DNA of 37,330 nucleotides from Microvirga sp. GTDB taxonomy: Bacteria > Pseudomonadota > Alphaproteobacteria > Rhizobiales > Beijerinckiaceae. Below the pieces are notes generated by a model, which had not been told where the DNA came from, searched no databases, and worked only from the letters and a program-made list of their open reading frames with translations. Positions 8,115 through 16,973 of this stretch are shown here, piece by piece. Both the position numbers and the translations under genes were made by a program. The DNA is taken from contig JAPSLB010000045.1 in the NCBI GenBank assembly GCA_031181145.1, forward strand, positions 1 through 37,330, written 5' to 3'. Each line of letters starts with the position of its first letter. The first letter of the stretch is position 1.

Positions 8115-8750
8115 TCACTCCCCTTGCGCTCTTCGCTCGCGATGCCTTGCCGCACACATGCGGATCTGACGGTTGGCCATCTTGCCCGCTGTCGGGTTGA
8201 AGGCTCCGGTCAGAGCGTCTCTGGTTGCAGCCGTCCATAGTTTCTGTTCCAGCTGCTTGCGTCCGGTGCTGCCCTGGAACATGCTGATCAGCCGCTGTTC
8301 GGATTGCTGATTCCCTGCCTCCACATCGCCGACAACGCGAACCCAAATGCTTTGCTTCTGCCGAACGTGAAGCGGGAGTTCGGTGTCCACACTCCGCCCC
8401 TCCGAGAGGGCCAGTTTGTAGGCTTCCATGAGACGCTCCCACCCTTCGGGGGAGCAGAGACCGGGCAGCCGGTCGAAATGGGACAGCTCTCGCGTGGAAA
8501 AACCGGTCACGTTGGGAGTTTCGTCGGATTATTGGTTACGTCCTGTCTTCAGTTCGAGCTCCCACCCTGCCATGCGGGCCATTCGCTCCGTTTGCCGGAA
8601 CATGACTTGCTGACGTTGAGGCGCTGCATCCCGCTCGGTCAGTTGCTGGACCAGATCCGATTGGCGCCGCAGCCTTCGGCAGGTTGTGGGTCGGGATGGC
8701 GGCGGAACCGGGGTGTCCAACGCTCTCGAAACGTCCTCAAGCATTCTCAA
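8115..8750 (-). pseudogene. Decayed PAS-GGDEF signalling gene
   Basis: Two same-frame pieces are separated by one TAA at 8529-8531. The upstream piece ends in a PAS beginning (MAGWELELKTGRNQ). The downstream piece continues directly with SDETPNVTGFSTREL, a PAC region (IWVRVVGDVE...TGRKQLEQKL) and the opening of a GGDEF domain (ATRDALTGAFN). The protein then ends without any GGDEF signature. The stop sits where PAS proteins often carry a Trp before SDE. The gene is thus broken twice: by an internal nonsense codon and by loss of its catalytic 3' part next to repeat A. It probably encodes no functional cyclase. Confidence 0.7.
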
Positions 8751-8751
8751 A

Positions 8752-8778
8752 GTATTGGTGCATCAAATCGGCCAATAC
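8752..8778. promoter_or_regulatory. Dyad and AT-rich control region upstream of the receptor
   Basis: The 148 bases before the receptor gene are strikingly AT-rich. They begin with a perfect 7-bp inverted repeat GTATTGG / CCAATAC with a 13-base spacer. Further down, TTGACT (8839-8844) stands 17 bases from TAGGCG, a weak sigma-70-like pair. Iron-dependent control by Fur, RirA or Irr is expected for such an operon, but I could not match a canonical box. Confidence 0.35.
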
Positions 8779-8898
8779 ATAAATTGGAATCACTTTAAAC
8801 CGCATTTTTAAAATTAAAATAATTCAAAACTATAGTATTTGACTCGCTAGCATCTGCTCTGTAGGCGGAAACATCGCTGCGAAGCAAAGGTTAGTTCT

Positions 8899-10980
8899 GT
8901 GAAGATCCCGCTCCCGTTATTGGCGTCGTCCGCTCTCGTTCTCATGTCGAACCAAGCGCTCGCTCAGGCGAACGAGACACGACCCATTGAACTCGAAGAG
9001 ATCACCGTTCAGGGGCAGGCCAACGACCAAACCGGTCCGATCACGGCTAACGGCTATGTGGCCACTTCCTCCCGAAGCGCCACCAAGACCGACACGCCGA
9101 TTCTCGAAACACCGCAATCCATTTCCACGGTGACCCAGAAGCAGATCGAGGATCGCAAGCCGCAAAACCTGCTCGAGGCGGTGTCGTATACCCCGGGAGC
9201 AAGGGTGGGAGGATATGGCTTCGACCCGCGGTATGACGCCTTCACGATCCGCGGCATCGACGTCACCCATACGGGCGTGTTCAGGGACGGGCTGCGTCAG
9301 GTCAACAGCCCGAACGGTCTGTTCAGGCTCGAACCCTATGGCCTGGAGGGCATTTCCATTCTGCGCGGCCCTGCGGCCTCGATCTACGGCGCGAGCAGCA
9401 CCGGCGGCATCGTGGATCTGATCTCCAAGCGTCCGACCTTCCTCCCATTCCGGGAAGTCGAAGTGCAGACCGGTTCTTACGGACGCCTGCAGGGCAGCTT
9501 CGATCTCTCCGGCCCGGTCACATCTGACAACACCATGTTCTACCGGCTCACAGGTCTCGTCCGCGATGCCGGGACTGAAATCGACGCCGTCAAGGACGAC
9601 CGCATCTTCATTGCGCCGGCCTTCACCTGGAAGCCGACGGAGGCAACGTCTCTGACGATCCTCGGCGAGTACATGGATGCAACGACGGGCGGCACTGCGG
9701 CCTACATCAACGATTACGCGACTGACGCCGCAGGCAATCCCACCAGCCTATCGATCGGCGCGACCAGGATCTTCGCCGGTGATGCACGCTACAACGACTT
9801 CCGTCAGCGTCAGGGCCGGATCGGCTATGAGTTTGAACACCGGTTCAACGACATGTTCACCCTGCGCCAGCGCACGAGGTTTTCGGCGCTTGGCACCAAT
9901 CAGGAATACTATTATGGCGGCTCGGGGCTCACACGTGAGAACAACTGGGGCATCGTCAGCGACACCCATCTCGAAAGCCGTGTGGATACCGGTCCGGTCG
10001 GACACACGATCCTGAGCGGCCTCGACGTCAGCCGTCTCAGCTACGTATCCAAACAAGGCTTCGGCATCGTTCCGATTGGAACCGATCCCGCTCTCACATA
10101 CCGGGAGGAGCAGACCCAGACTCTGACCGGCCTCTATCTCCAGGACCAGATCAAGTGGCAGAACTGGCGCCTGGCCCTGGGCGGCCGTCACGACTGGCTG
10201 TCGAGTGAGTACAACACCGCCGGCTACGAGTTCGACCGGAACGACACCAAGTTCACCGGCCGCGCGGCTCTGGGCTACGTGACGGATTTCGGCCTCGCTC
10301 CCTATGTCAGCTACGGCACGTCCTTCACGCCGAACCCGGGCACGCTTCTCGATGGCAGCGTGGCGGAACCGACAACAGGCGCACAGACGGAAATCGGCGT
10401 GAAGTACGATCTGCCTGGCGTGAACGCATCGCTTCGCGCGGCCGTTTTCGATCTCCGTCAGGACAACGCCGTCATCTATCAGGTGGTCGATGCAACAAAC
10501 CAGCAGGTCCAGCTCGACATCCGCTCCCAGGGATTCGAGATCGAAGGCGTCGCGTCGCTGGTGGAAGGACTCAATGTTCAGGCGTCCTACTCATATACCG
10601 ACGCCCGCATCCTGCGCCTCACGCCGGAGACCGAGGGCAACCGCTTGACCAGCGTGCCCTACCACATGGCGTCCCTCTGGCTCGACTACACGGTGCAGGA
10701 AGGAGCGGCGAAGGGCCTCGGGATCGCTGGCGGCGTCCGGTATGTCGGCTCGAGCCTCGGCGACAACCTCAACCGCCCGATCCTCGAGAACGGGGCCCGC
10801 ACATATCTCGACGCCGCGCTCCGTTACGATCTGGATAACATCAATCCGAGCCTGAAGGGCATGCGTCTCCAGGTGAATGCCACCAACCTGCTCGACGAAA
10901 GGTCCCAGGTCTGTTCCTCGAACTACTGCTACTTCGACGAAGGCCGGAAGGTCATTGCCAGCCTGCGGTATCGCTGGTGA
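8899..10980 (+). CDS. TonB-dependent siderophore (ferrichrome-type) receptor
   Basis: This is a 693-residue outer-membrane receptor for ferric siderophores. A Sec signal peptide (cleavage near NQALA-Q, about residue 23) is followed by a TonB-box-like IELEEITVQG. A plug domain comes next (TPQSISTVTQKQIEDRKPQN, RGIDVTHTGVFRDGL, LRGPAASIYGASSTGGIVDL), then a beta-barrel of about 500 residues. It ends in the aromatic residue of SLRYRW, as outer-membrane proteins require. The start is GTG with AAAGG eight bases upstream. Its stop overlaps the MFS gene start (GTGA). It is the first gene of a three-gene iron uptake operon. Confidence 0.93.
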   Translation: MKIPLPLLASSALVLMSNQALAQANETRPIELEEITVQGQANDQTGPITANGYVATSSRSATKTDTPILETPQSISTVTQKQIEDRKPQNLLEAVSYTPGARVGGYGFDPRYDAFTIRGIDVTHTGVFRDGLRQVNSPNGLFRLEPYGLEGISILRGPAASIYGASSTGGIVDLISKRPTFLPFREVEVQTGSYGRLQGSFDLSGPVTSDNTMFYRLTGLVRDAGTEIDAVKDDRIFIAPAFTWKPTEATSLTILGEYMDATTGGTAAYINDYATDAAGNPTSLSIGATRIFAGDARYNDFRQRQGRIGYEFEHRFNDMFTLRQRTRFSALGTNQEYYYGGSGLTRENNWGIVSDTHLESRVDTGPVGHTILSGLDVSRLSYVSKQGFGIVPIGTDPALTYREEQTQTLTGLYLQDQIKWQNWRLALGGRHDWLSSEYNTAGYEFDRNDTKFTGRAALGYVTDFGLAPYVSYGTSFTPNPGTLLDGSVAEPTTGAQTEIGVKYDLPGVNASLRAAVFDLRQDNAVIYQVVDATNQQVQLDIRSQGFEIEGVASLVEGLNVQASYSYTDARILRLTPETEGNRLTSVPYHMASLWLDYTVQEGAAKGLGIAGGVRYVGSSLGDNLNRPILENGARTYLDAALRYDLDNINPSLKGMRLQVNATNLLDERSQVCSSNYCYFDEGRKVIASLRYRW

Positions 10981-12242
10981 GAAACATGGGTGACGTGCGA
11001 AACCTCGGCTCCCCCGCCGCCGTCGTCCTTGGCGTCGGCGGGCTGTATGTGGGGCAAAGCATCATCTCGGGAATGACCTTCAGCGCGCTTCCGAGCGTGC
11101 TGCGTGACAGGGGTCTGCAGCTTGACCAGATCAGCTTGGTCTATCTTGCAGTCCTGCCGTGGGTGCTCAAGTTCCTCTGGGCTCCGGCGCTCGAACGGTA
11201 TCGTCTGCCGGCAACGGGCCCGAGCCGCTCACGGTCGATCGTTCTCATCGGGGGACTGATCTCGGCAGCGAGCCTCGTTCTCGTGGGCCTCATCGGCCCA
11301 AACAGTCTGGCACTGCTCATGGCCGTCCTTGTGGTCATCGCCTTCGCGGCGTCGACGGTGGACATCGCCTGTGACGGACATGCGGTCGAAAGCCTTTCCG
11401 AGCGCCACCATGGATGGGGCAACGCTGCCCAGGTCGGCGGCGCCTATATCGGAGCGGCGATCGGATCGGGCCTTTTCCTCATCCTTGTCGACCGCCTCGA
11501 TTGGACGTGGGCGACCCTCGCCATGGCCGTGCTGATCGCGCTCCTCGGGCTGCCGTTTGTCCTGTCGCCTGCACCTGCTCCAGCCGCTCCGCGCACGCAT
11601 CAGCCGTCGCTCCGCGATGCGCTCAAACGCCTCGACATGCGCAAGGGTCTGGCGCTCGCTGCCCTCTACACCCTGACGCAAAAGGGGGGACTGAGCATGA
11701 TCGGCCCCTTTCTTGTCGACAAGGGCCTCGATCTGAGCTCGCTCGGCGTGGTCAACGGAGCTGGAGGTCTGGTGGTCGGCTTCGCCTGCGCGCTCGTCGG
11801 AGGTGCTTTGGTTCGCGTGTGGGGCGCGCGCCCCATTCTGGTCATCGCGCTGGTGCTGCAGGCCGGCGCGTTGTCCGGTCTCGCCGCAGCCGCATGGTCG
11901 GCCGAGGTTCCCCAAGCGCTCCTGATCGGGCTGGCGCTCGCCAGCTCCTCGGCCATCATGGCTCTCGGATACGTCGCCCTCTACGCCCATTTCATGGCGC
12001 TTTCCGATCCGCGTCAGGCCGGCATCGACTTTACGCTGCTGCAGTGCATGGACGCCCTCGTCAGCATGATGGGCGGTGTCGGCGCGGGTTGGATCGCCCA
12101 TCACTTCGGATACGGTGCATTCTTCGGAATTGCCGGCCTTCTCGCCGCGACGGCCGTGCCGGCGGGCGCTCTCCTGAGCCGCCGTTCGGTCGGTTCCGGC
12201 GGGGTGCGCGACGGCTTTCTTCTTCGACAGCGAGCGTCCTGA
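10977..12242 (+). CDS. MFS siderophore importer (RhtX/FptX type)
   Basis: This 421-residue inner-membrane transporter has about twelve hydrophobic segments. The N-terminal GLYVGQSIISGMTFSALPSV and the WVLKFLWAPALERY loop resemble RhtX/FptX single-protein siderophore permeases. The DIACDGHAVE motif in helix 4-5 is typical of that AmpG-like branch. It would carry the ferric siderophore delivered by the receptor across the inner membrane without an ABC transporter. GTG 10977 overlaps the receptor stop; ATG 10986 is an alternative start. The reductase gene follows by five bases. Confidence 0.87.
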   Translation: MRNMGDVRNLGSPAAVVLGVGGLYVGQSIISGMTFSALPSVLRDRGLQLDQISLVYLAVLPWVLKFLWAPALERYRLPATGPSRSRSIVLIGGLISAASLVLVGLIGPNSLALLMAVLVVIAFAASTVDIACDGHAVESLSERHHGWGNAAQVGGAYIGAAIGSGLFLILVDRLDWTWATLAMAVLIALLGLPFVLSPAPAPAAPRTHQPSLRDALKRLDMRKGLALAALYTLTQKGGLSMIGPFLVDKGLDLSSLGVVNGAGGLVVGFACALVGGALVRVWGARPILVIALVLQAGALSGLAAAAWSAEVPQALLIGLALASSSAIMALGYVALYAHFMALSDPRQAGIDFTLLQCMDALVSMMGGVGAGWIAHHFGYGAFFGIAGLLAATAVPAGALLSRRSVGSGGVRDGFLLRQRAS

Positions 12243-12247
12243 CGGTC

Positions 12248-12967
12248 ATGATCCATTCGCTCGCGCCGTGCTTCACCGGTACCTTCCTCCGTTTCAAGGA
12301 TGGTCTCGCGCTTCCAGGCGAGCACCCGTCATCCATTCCGTGTCGCGATCTGCTCGATGCAGGCGTCACCGAACGCCTGATGGATCGGTTCGCCGAGATG
12401 CATCCTGGCGGCGACCGGCGGGCGCTCGTGTCCATGTGGGCGCAGTGGCATTTCGGGGCTCTCATCATTCCGACGACGGCCGCGATCGTCTTCCTCGGCC
12501 GGGACCTGCCGGTAGCGCTGGATCAGGTTAGCATCGCGCTGCATGAAGGCGGCCAAACGGCCGCGATCATCCTGCCCGACGACGGTGCTTCGCAGCATCC
12601 CGAAGCTGCGGACAGATTCGCACGTCTCTTCAGGGGTCATGTGGAGCCGCTGATCCGCCATCTGGCGGATCGGTTCCGGGTGTCGCCCAGGATGCTGTGG
12701 AACAACGCTGCCGATATCTTCGAGTGGACGCTCCAGCAGGCGGCCGTGGACGACAGGGCCAATCCCGCGGCCCTCGATGAGGGGAGGGGATTGCTGGAGA
12801 GCAGGGCATCGGCAGATGGGCGGGCCAACCCCATGTTCGGCTTGATCAAGTACGTGCCGCAGGACGATCAACGCCTCAGGCGGAGAAAAATATGCTGTCT
12901 GCGCTACCTTCTGCCGGGCGTGGAATGCTGCGGCGGCATCTGCCCGACACCGCCGAAGGCGACCTGA
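12248..12967 (+). CDS. fhuF: FhuF-type siderophore-iron reductase
   Basis: This 239-residue cytoplasmic protein is expected to bind a [2Fe-2S] cluster and reduce Fe(III) from imported siderophore. The family hallmark is at the C-terminus: RRRKICCLRYLLPGVECC followed by GGICP, giving CC-x10-C-x3-C. E. coli FhuF has CC-x10-C-x2-C, so one residue is inserted and an extra Cys precedes the third. The body carries the family features LVSMWAQWHF and LWNNAADIFEW. It is the third gene of the siderophore operon, starting at ATG 12248 just after the MFS stop. Confidence 0.87.
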   Translation: MIHSLAPCFTGTFLRFKDGLALPGEHPSSIPCRDLLDAGVTERLMDRFAEMHPGGDRRALVSMWAQWHFGALIIPTTAAIVFLGRDLPVALDQVSIALHEGGQTAAIILPDDGASQHPEAADRFARLFRGHVEPLIRHLADRFRVSPRMLWNNAADIFEWTLQQAAVDDRANPAALDEGRGLLESRASADGRANPMFGLIKYVPQDDQRLRRRKICCLRYLLPGVECCGGICPTPPKAT

Positions 12968-13011
12968 CAATCAGAGACGCGGAAGCTTCGGCTGCAGATA
13001 TCCGATCTGGA

Positions 13012-13044
13012 AGTGGCGTCCAGGGAGCTTTCAGCCCTGCCACT
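13012..13044 (+). terminator. Possible terminator hairpin after fhuF
   Basis: This interrupted stem pairs AGTGG + CAGGG with CCCTG + CCACT around a nine-base loop, with a four-base bulge on the 5' side. It starts 45 bases after the fhuF stop and lies between convergent genes. No T-run follows, so it may act as a Rho-assisted or mRNA 3'-end structure. Confidence 0.35.
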
Positions 13045-13062
13045 GCGAGGCTCGCCTCTCTC

Positions 13063-13154
13063 CTAGAGCCGTTCCACCCACGTGGAACCATCTCGTCTTC
13101 GGCCGCCGCATTCTTGGGCGGCGAACCGGTTCCACGTCGCCGAGAATGCTCTAG
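13063..13154. repeat. Palindromic repeat D overlapping the ydiJ-like stop codon
   Basis: This 92-base element is bounded by CTAGAGC and GCTCTAG. Inside are a hairpin GTTCCAC-CCAC-GTGGAAC (13072-13089) and a second pairing GCCGCC/GGCGGC. The terminal CTAG on the right edge provides the TAG stop (13151-13153, minus strand) of the adjacent dehydrogenase gene. The first 20 or so bases of its minus-strand reading resemble the sequence after the stop at 30490. Confidence 0.65.
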
Positions 13155-16015
13155 GCGGCGACGAGACGGCGGATCTCCTGCAGCGGGTGACGTGCTTCGG
13201 CCTTGGCCTGAATCTCGCTCTGGCAGCGGCAGGAAAAGCCTGTCGCCAGGATCGTCCCGTCGGCCTCCTCAAGACGCCGCCGCCATGAGAGGTCAAAGAT
13301 CATAGCGGAGGTGCCGGCGTTACGGGCCTCGTGGCCCCAAGTGCCTGCCATGCCGCAGCAGCCCGCATTCGGCACTGAAATCTCTTGCCCGAGCGCCCTG
13401 AAAACCAAAACCCATTCGCCTGTGCCGCCCGGATGGAGCGTGCGTTCCGTGCAATGCAGCATGAGCGTGAGCGGCCCTTGAGCCTTGCCGGTTGCGTGAG
13501 CAGCCAAAGCCTCCGTTTGCGTGGCGAGCCATTGCTGTGGCAGCATCACCGGCGGCCCCTCGCGGAGCACCTCCCGGTATTCGTCCCGGTAGGCGAGAGT
13601 CGTCGCAGGCTCGATGCCGACGAGCGTAAAGCCCTCCGCAGTCAACCCCTGCAGGACAGCACCCGTTTCCCGCGCCTGCTCTTCAAAGGCCTTGAGGCGG
13701 CCGAGCACATGCAGAGGCTTTCCGTTCGGATGAAAGGGCATCAGATAGGGCCTGGAACCGAGCGCCTTGATGACATAGGCCAGATCGAGCACCAGTTGCG
13801 GCTCGAAATAGCGCGTGAAGGCATCCGGCACGATAACCACGGCCCCGTCGGGGCGGGGAAGAGCGGCAGGATTCAGGTGCTTCAGCCCCACGGCCTGGAA
13901 ATCCGCATCGCTGGGAGCCTTTGGAAGCGATGGGACATTGATGAGGCCAAAGTACCTGAGAAGTGGCTTGAAAGGGCCATTCAAGCCGAGATTGGCCACC
14001 CTTGGGAATGCAGCGGCGAGCGGCAGCAATCCCTCGAGGCGGGCGAGCAGGCGATCGCGGACGGGCCGTGGATGACGCGCGTACCAGCTCTCCATGAACT
14101 TCGCGCGAAAGCGCGGCACATCCACCTGCACAGGGCAGGCGCGCGCACAGGCCTTGCACGAGAGGCACTCATCGAGCGCGTCTTTGACCTTCAATTCGAA
14201 GCCGGGATCCGCCCGCCCCTCCGGACCGCCCTGGCGCAGCCACTCGCGCACCAGAGCCGAGCGGCCTTTAGGTGAATTCCGGCGGTCATTCGTGGCCTTG
14301 TATGAAGGACACATGACGTCGTTGTGCATCTGATTGAAGCAGGCGCCGTTGCCATTGCAAGACACTGCCTCCTCATATTTCTCGCGCAGCGCTTCAGGGA
14401 TCTGGCGGTCCGCCGCGCCCCTCAGCGGCACCTCGTCGATCTTGAGAAGCGTAGCTCCTTTGGCCGATGCGATCTTACCGGGATTCAACTGGTCGCGCGG
14501 GTCGAATGCCCGTTTGATCTCCTCAAGAGCCGGATAAAGCGGCCCAAAGACGCTAGGCACGAACTCAGAGCGAACACCCTTGCCGTGCTCGCCCCACAAG
14601 AGACCGCCATATTTGCGCGCCAGCGCCTCGACCTGCTCGGTCACCCGGCGCACCAGCGGCTCCTCCTCGGGGTCGAGGAGATCAAGGGCAGGGCGCACGT
14701 GCAACACGCCCGCATCGACATGGCCGAACATGCCGTATTGCAGCCCCGCGCCGTCGAGCACGGCGCGGAACTCTCGAATGAAAGGCTCCAAATTCTCAGG
14801 CGGAACAGCGCAATCCTCCACGAAGGGCACGGGCCGGCGTTTTCCCGCGGTACGGCCCAGAAGACCGACCGCCTTCTTCCGCATCTCCGCGATCTTCGCC
14901 ACATCGCTCCCGCGGGCGAGGGAATGGCCGCGGCGCCCATCCATCGGCCCGTGCAGCCGTCTCAGAGCGTCCTGTATCCTTGCCTCGACGGCTTGCTCGT
15001 CGTCCCCCGTGAACTCGACGAGGTTCACGCCCTTGGCGCCGGCATCGGGAAAGAAGGCCGAGACGTGCTCCCAGACAGGATCCGCTTGAGCGAGGCCCAG
15101 CACGCGGCTGTCGACGGTCTCAACCGCCGCCGCGCCGAGACCCGCCATCACTCTGGCGTCCCTCAGCGCCGCCTGGAAGTCATCGTAGAAGATGTTGATC
15201 TGCTGCGAGACCTTCGGGATCGGCACGAGGTTGATCTTGGCCTCGCCAAGCATCGCGAGCGTACCTTCCGAGCCGCAAAGAACGGCGCGAGGATCGATGC
15301 GTCCTTCAGCGTCGCGCAGGTGAGCAAGATCGTAGCCCGTGAGCGAGCGGTTCAGTTTGGGGAAGCGCTCGGCAATGAGCTCGGCGTTGTGGCGCGCGAT
15401 ACGCTCCAGCGTGCGCAGGATCTCCCCTTCACGTCCTCCGAGGGTGGCGATCTCCTGCGCCGTGCGGGGCCTGGTTTCAAGAACCTCGCCGCCCACCAGA
15501 ACGGCCGTCAGCTCCAGAACATGGTTCGAGGTCTTGCCATAGAGGCATGAGCCTTGACCGCAGGCATCCGTGGAAATCATCCCGCCGATCGTGGCGCGGT
15601 TCGAAGTTGAAAGTTCAGGCGCGAAGAAGAGCCCGTGCGGCAAGAGCACTTCGTTGAGCTTGTCCTTGATCACGCCAGGCTGCACCCGCGCCCAGCGCTC
15701 CTCAACGTTGATCTCCAGAATTCCCGTGAGATAACGTGAAAACTCCACGACAAGTCCATGGCCGAGCGATTGACCGTTGGTGCCTGTACCGCCCCCACGC
15801 GGGCGTAACACGACGTCCTCAAAGCGAGGCTCAGCCAGAAGTCTTCCGATAAGCTGAAGGTCGCGAACGGATTTGGGGAAGACAACAGCATCGGGCAACA
15901 CCTGATAGATCGAGTTATCGGTTGCCAGAACCTGACGCTCGGAGTGCTCATCCGAGAGATCTCCCTCGAAGCCTTCCGCTTTCAGCGCCACCAGAAAATC
16001 CGAATAGAGCCCCAT
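13151..16015 (-). CDS. ydiJ: YdiJ-like FAD/Fe-S D-2-hydroxyacid dehydrogenase
   Basis: This 954-residue fusion matches YdiJ, the D-2-hydroxyglutarate dehydrogenase type, over its length. The N-terminal FAD-binding PCMH domain contains PRGGGTGTNGQSLGHG and APELSTSNRATIGGMISTDA. The FAD-oxidase C-terminal domain includes YGMFGHVDAGVLHVRPALDL and LLWGEHGKGVRSEFVPS. The Fe-S part has CNGNGACF and CLSCKACARACPVQVDVPRF. A CCG domain ends with NAGCCGMAGTWGHEARN. It probably oxidises a D-2-hydroxyacid and passes electrons onward. ATG 16015 (MGLYSDF) was chosen over TTG 16033. It is transcribed after the DUF1932 gene, 64 bases away, and its TAG stop lies in repeat D. Confidence 0.9.
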   Translation of the reverse strand: MGLYSDFLVALKAEGFEGDLSDEHSERQVLATDNSIYQVLPDAVVFPKSVRDLQLIGRLLAEPRFEDVVLRPRGGGTGTNGQSLGHGLVVEFSRYLTGILEINVEERWARVQPGVIKDKLNEVLLPHGLFFAPELSTSNRATIGGMISTDACGQGSCLYGKTSNHVLELTAVLVGGEVLETRPRTAQEIATLGGREGEILRTLERIARHNAELIAERFPKLNRSLTGYDLAHLRDAEGRIDPRAVLCGSEGTLAMLGEAKINLVPIPKVSQQINIFYDDFQAALRDARVMAGLGAAAVETVDSRVLGLAQADPVWEHVSAFFPDAGAKGVNLVEFTGDDEQAVEARIQDALRRLHGPMDGRRGHSLARGSDVAKIAEMRKKAVGLLGRTAGKRRPVPFVEDCAVPPENLEPFIREFRAVLDGAGLQYGMFGHVDAGVLHVRPALDLLDPEEEPLVRRVTEQVEALARKYGGLLWGEHGKGVRSEFVPSVFGPLYPALEEIKRAFDPRDQLNPGKIASAKGATLLKIDEVPLRGAADRQIPEALREKYEEAVSCNGNGACFNQMHNDVMCPSYKATNDRRNSPKGRSALVREWLRQGGPEGRADPGFELKVKDALDECLSCKACARACPVQVDVPRFRAKFMESWYARHPRPVRDRLLARLEGLLPLAAAFPRVANLGLNGPFKPLLRYFGLINVPSLPKAPSDADFQAVGLKHLNPAALPRPDGAVVIVPDAFTRYFEPQLVLDLAYVIKALGSRPYLMPFHPNGKPLHVLGRLKAFEEQARETGAVLQGLTAEGFTLVGIEPATTLAYRDEYREVLREGPPVMLPQQWLATQTEALAAHATGKAQGPLTLMLHCTERTLHPGGTGEWVLVFRALGQEISVPNAGCCGMAGTWGHEARNAGTSAMIFDLSWRRRLEEADGTILATGFSCRCQSEIQAKAEARHPLQEIRRLVAA

Positions 16016-16079
16016 CGATCCGTCATCCGTCAAAATGCGGCCCTGGACGGATCAAGCCGCCCCAATGGCCGGTCCGATG

Positions 16080-16949
16080 TCATTTGCCGACGGCAAGGCG
16101 CTTTTCGACGATTTCGGAGATTGCGTCGCTCAGCTCGATTTTCCTGAGGTCCTTTGCGTCCACCTTGCCCTGGCACTCTTGGACGTCGGCTACTGCATCG
16201 GCCAGGCGCCCGACAAAGCCGAGCTCGTCGTAGGTCTTTGCGACTTCCCGCATTTCCGCCGCGCGGCGAAGGCCGTGGCAGAGAGTGCGCTCGAACATGT
16301 ATTCGACATTCTTCGGCCATCCGAGACCGGGAAAGGTTTCCGCAAGCGAGCCCATCACGCGCTCAAAGCAACCCGAAGCGCGCGCCGCGAGCATGGTCTC
16401 CACCGTTAAGGCTTCGAGACCTTTCACGAAGAGGGAGCGGACCATTTTGATCGCCGTGGCTGCGCCCACGTCGTTTCCCACGGTCTCGAAGACGAAGCCA
16501 TGTGCGCCAAGGATCGGCTCAAGATCTGCCGCTGTCTTGCCCGCAATGAGCACTGGAGTGGCATGGCCGCGCGGATGCACAGGAGCCATGACGGCCATAT
16601 CGAGATACGCCGCGCCGGTAGCCTCCACGAGCCCTGCGGTTTCCTTCTTGCGGCCCGGCGATACGGAATTGATGTCGATGTAGAGCTGTCCAGGCTTCAA
16701 TGCCGAGAGCGCGGATTTGGCCGCTTCGAGAGACTGGTCCGCCGTCACAGCCGCAAAAACCCAGTCCGCGCCCCCGATGGCTGCTTTCACGGAAGCTTCA
16801 AATCGCAGGCCGCGCGACCGAGCTGCCGCGGCAATCGCCTCATCCTGCTTGGTGTCATAAGCGGCGGTGAATTCAGCCTCGCCACGGCCTTTGAGAGAGT
16901 CGGTGAAGGCCCGCGCGGCCTCGCCAAAGCCGATGAATGCGATTTTCAT
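16080..16949 (-). CDS. NAD(P)-dependent dehydrogenase, DUF1932 C-terminal domain
   Basis: This 289-residue protein is of the 6-phosphogluconate/3-hydroxyisobutyrate dehydrogenase superfamily. The Rossmann start is MKIAFIGFGEAARAFTDSL. The substrate-loop motif is YIDINSVSPGRKKETAGLVE, and the catalytic Lys lies in ATAIKMVRSLFVKGLEAL. The C-terminal helical part is of DUF1932 type. It should oxidise a beta-hydroxyacid or reduce the oxo form. ATG 16949 was chosen for the GxGxxA start and the upstream CCGGAGA ribosome-binding site. It precedes the YdiJ-like gene in a two-gene operon next to the LysR gene. Confidence 0.85.
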   Translation of the reverse strand: MKIAFIGFGEAARAFTDSLKGRGEAEFTAAYDTKQDEAIAAAARSRGLRFEASVKAAIGGADWVFAAVTADQSLEAAKSALSALKPGQLYIDINSVSPGRKKETAGLVEATGAAYLDMAVMAPVHPRGHATPVLIAGKTAADLEPILGAHGFVFETVGNDVGAATAIKMVRSLFVKGLEALTVETMLAARASGCFERVMGSLAETFPGLGWPKNVEYMFERTLCHGLRRAAEMREVAKTYDELGFVGRLADAVADVQECQGKVDAKDLRKIELSDAISEIVEKRLAVGK

Positions 16950-16973
16950 ATGGGTTCTCCGGTTTTGGATGCC

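Noticed and set aside
14324..15550. 408-codon plus-strand frame opposite the YdiJ-like gene
   Set aside because: The minus strand carries clear FAD and Fe-S motifs. The plus frame has no domain and unlikely composition.
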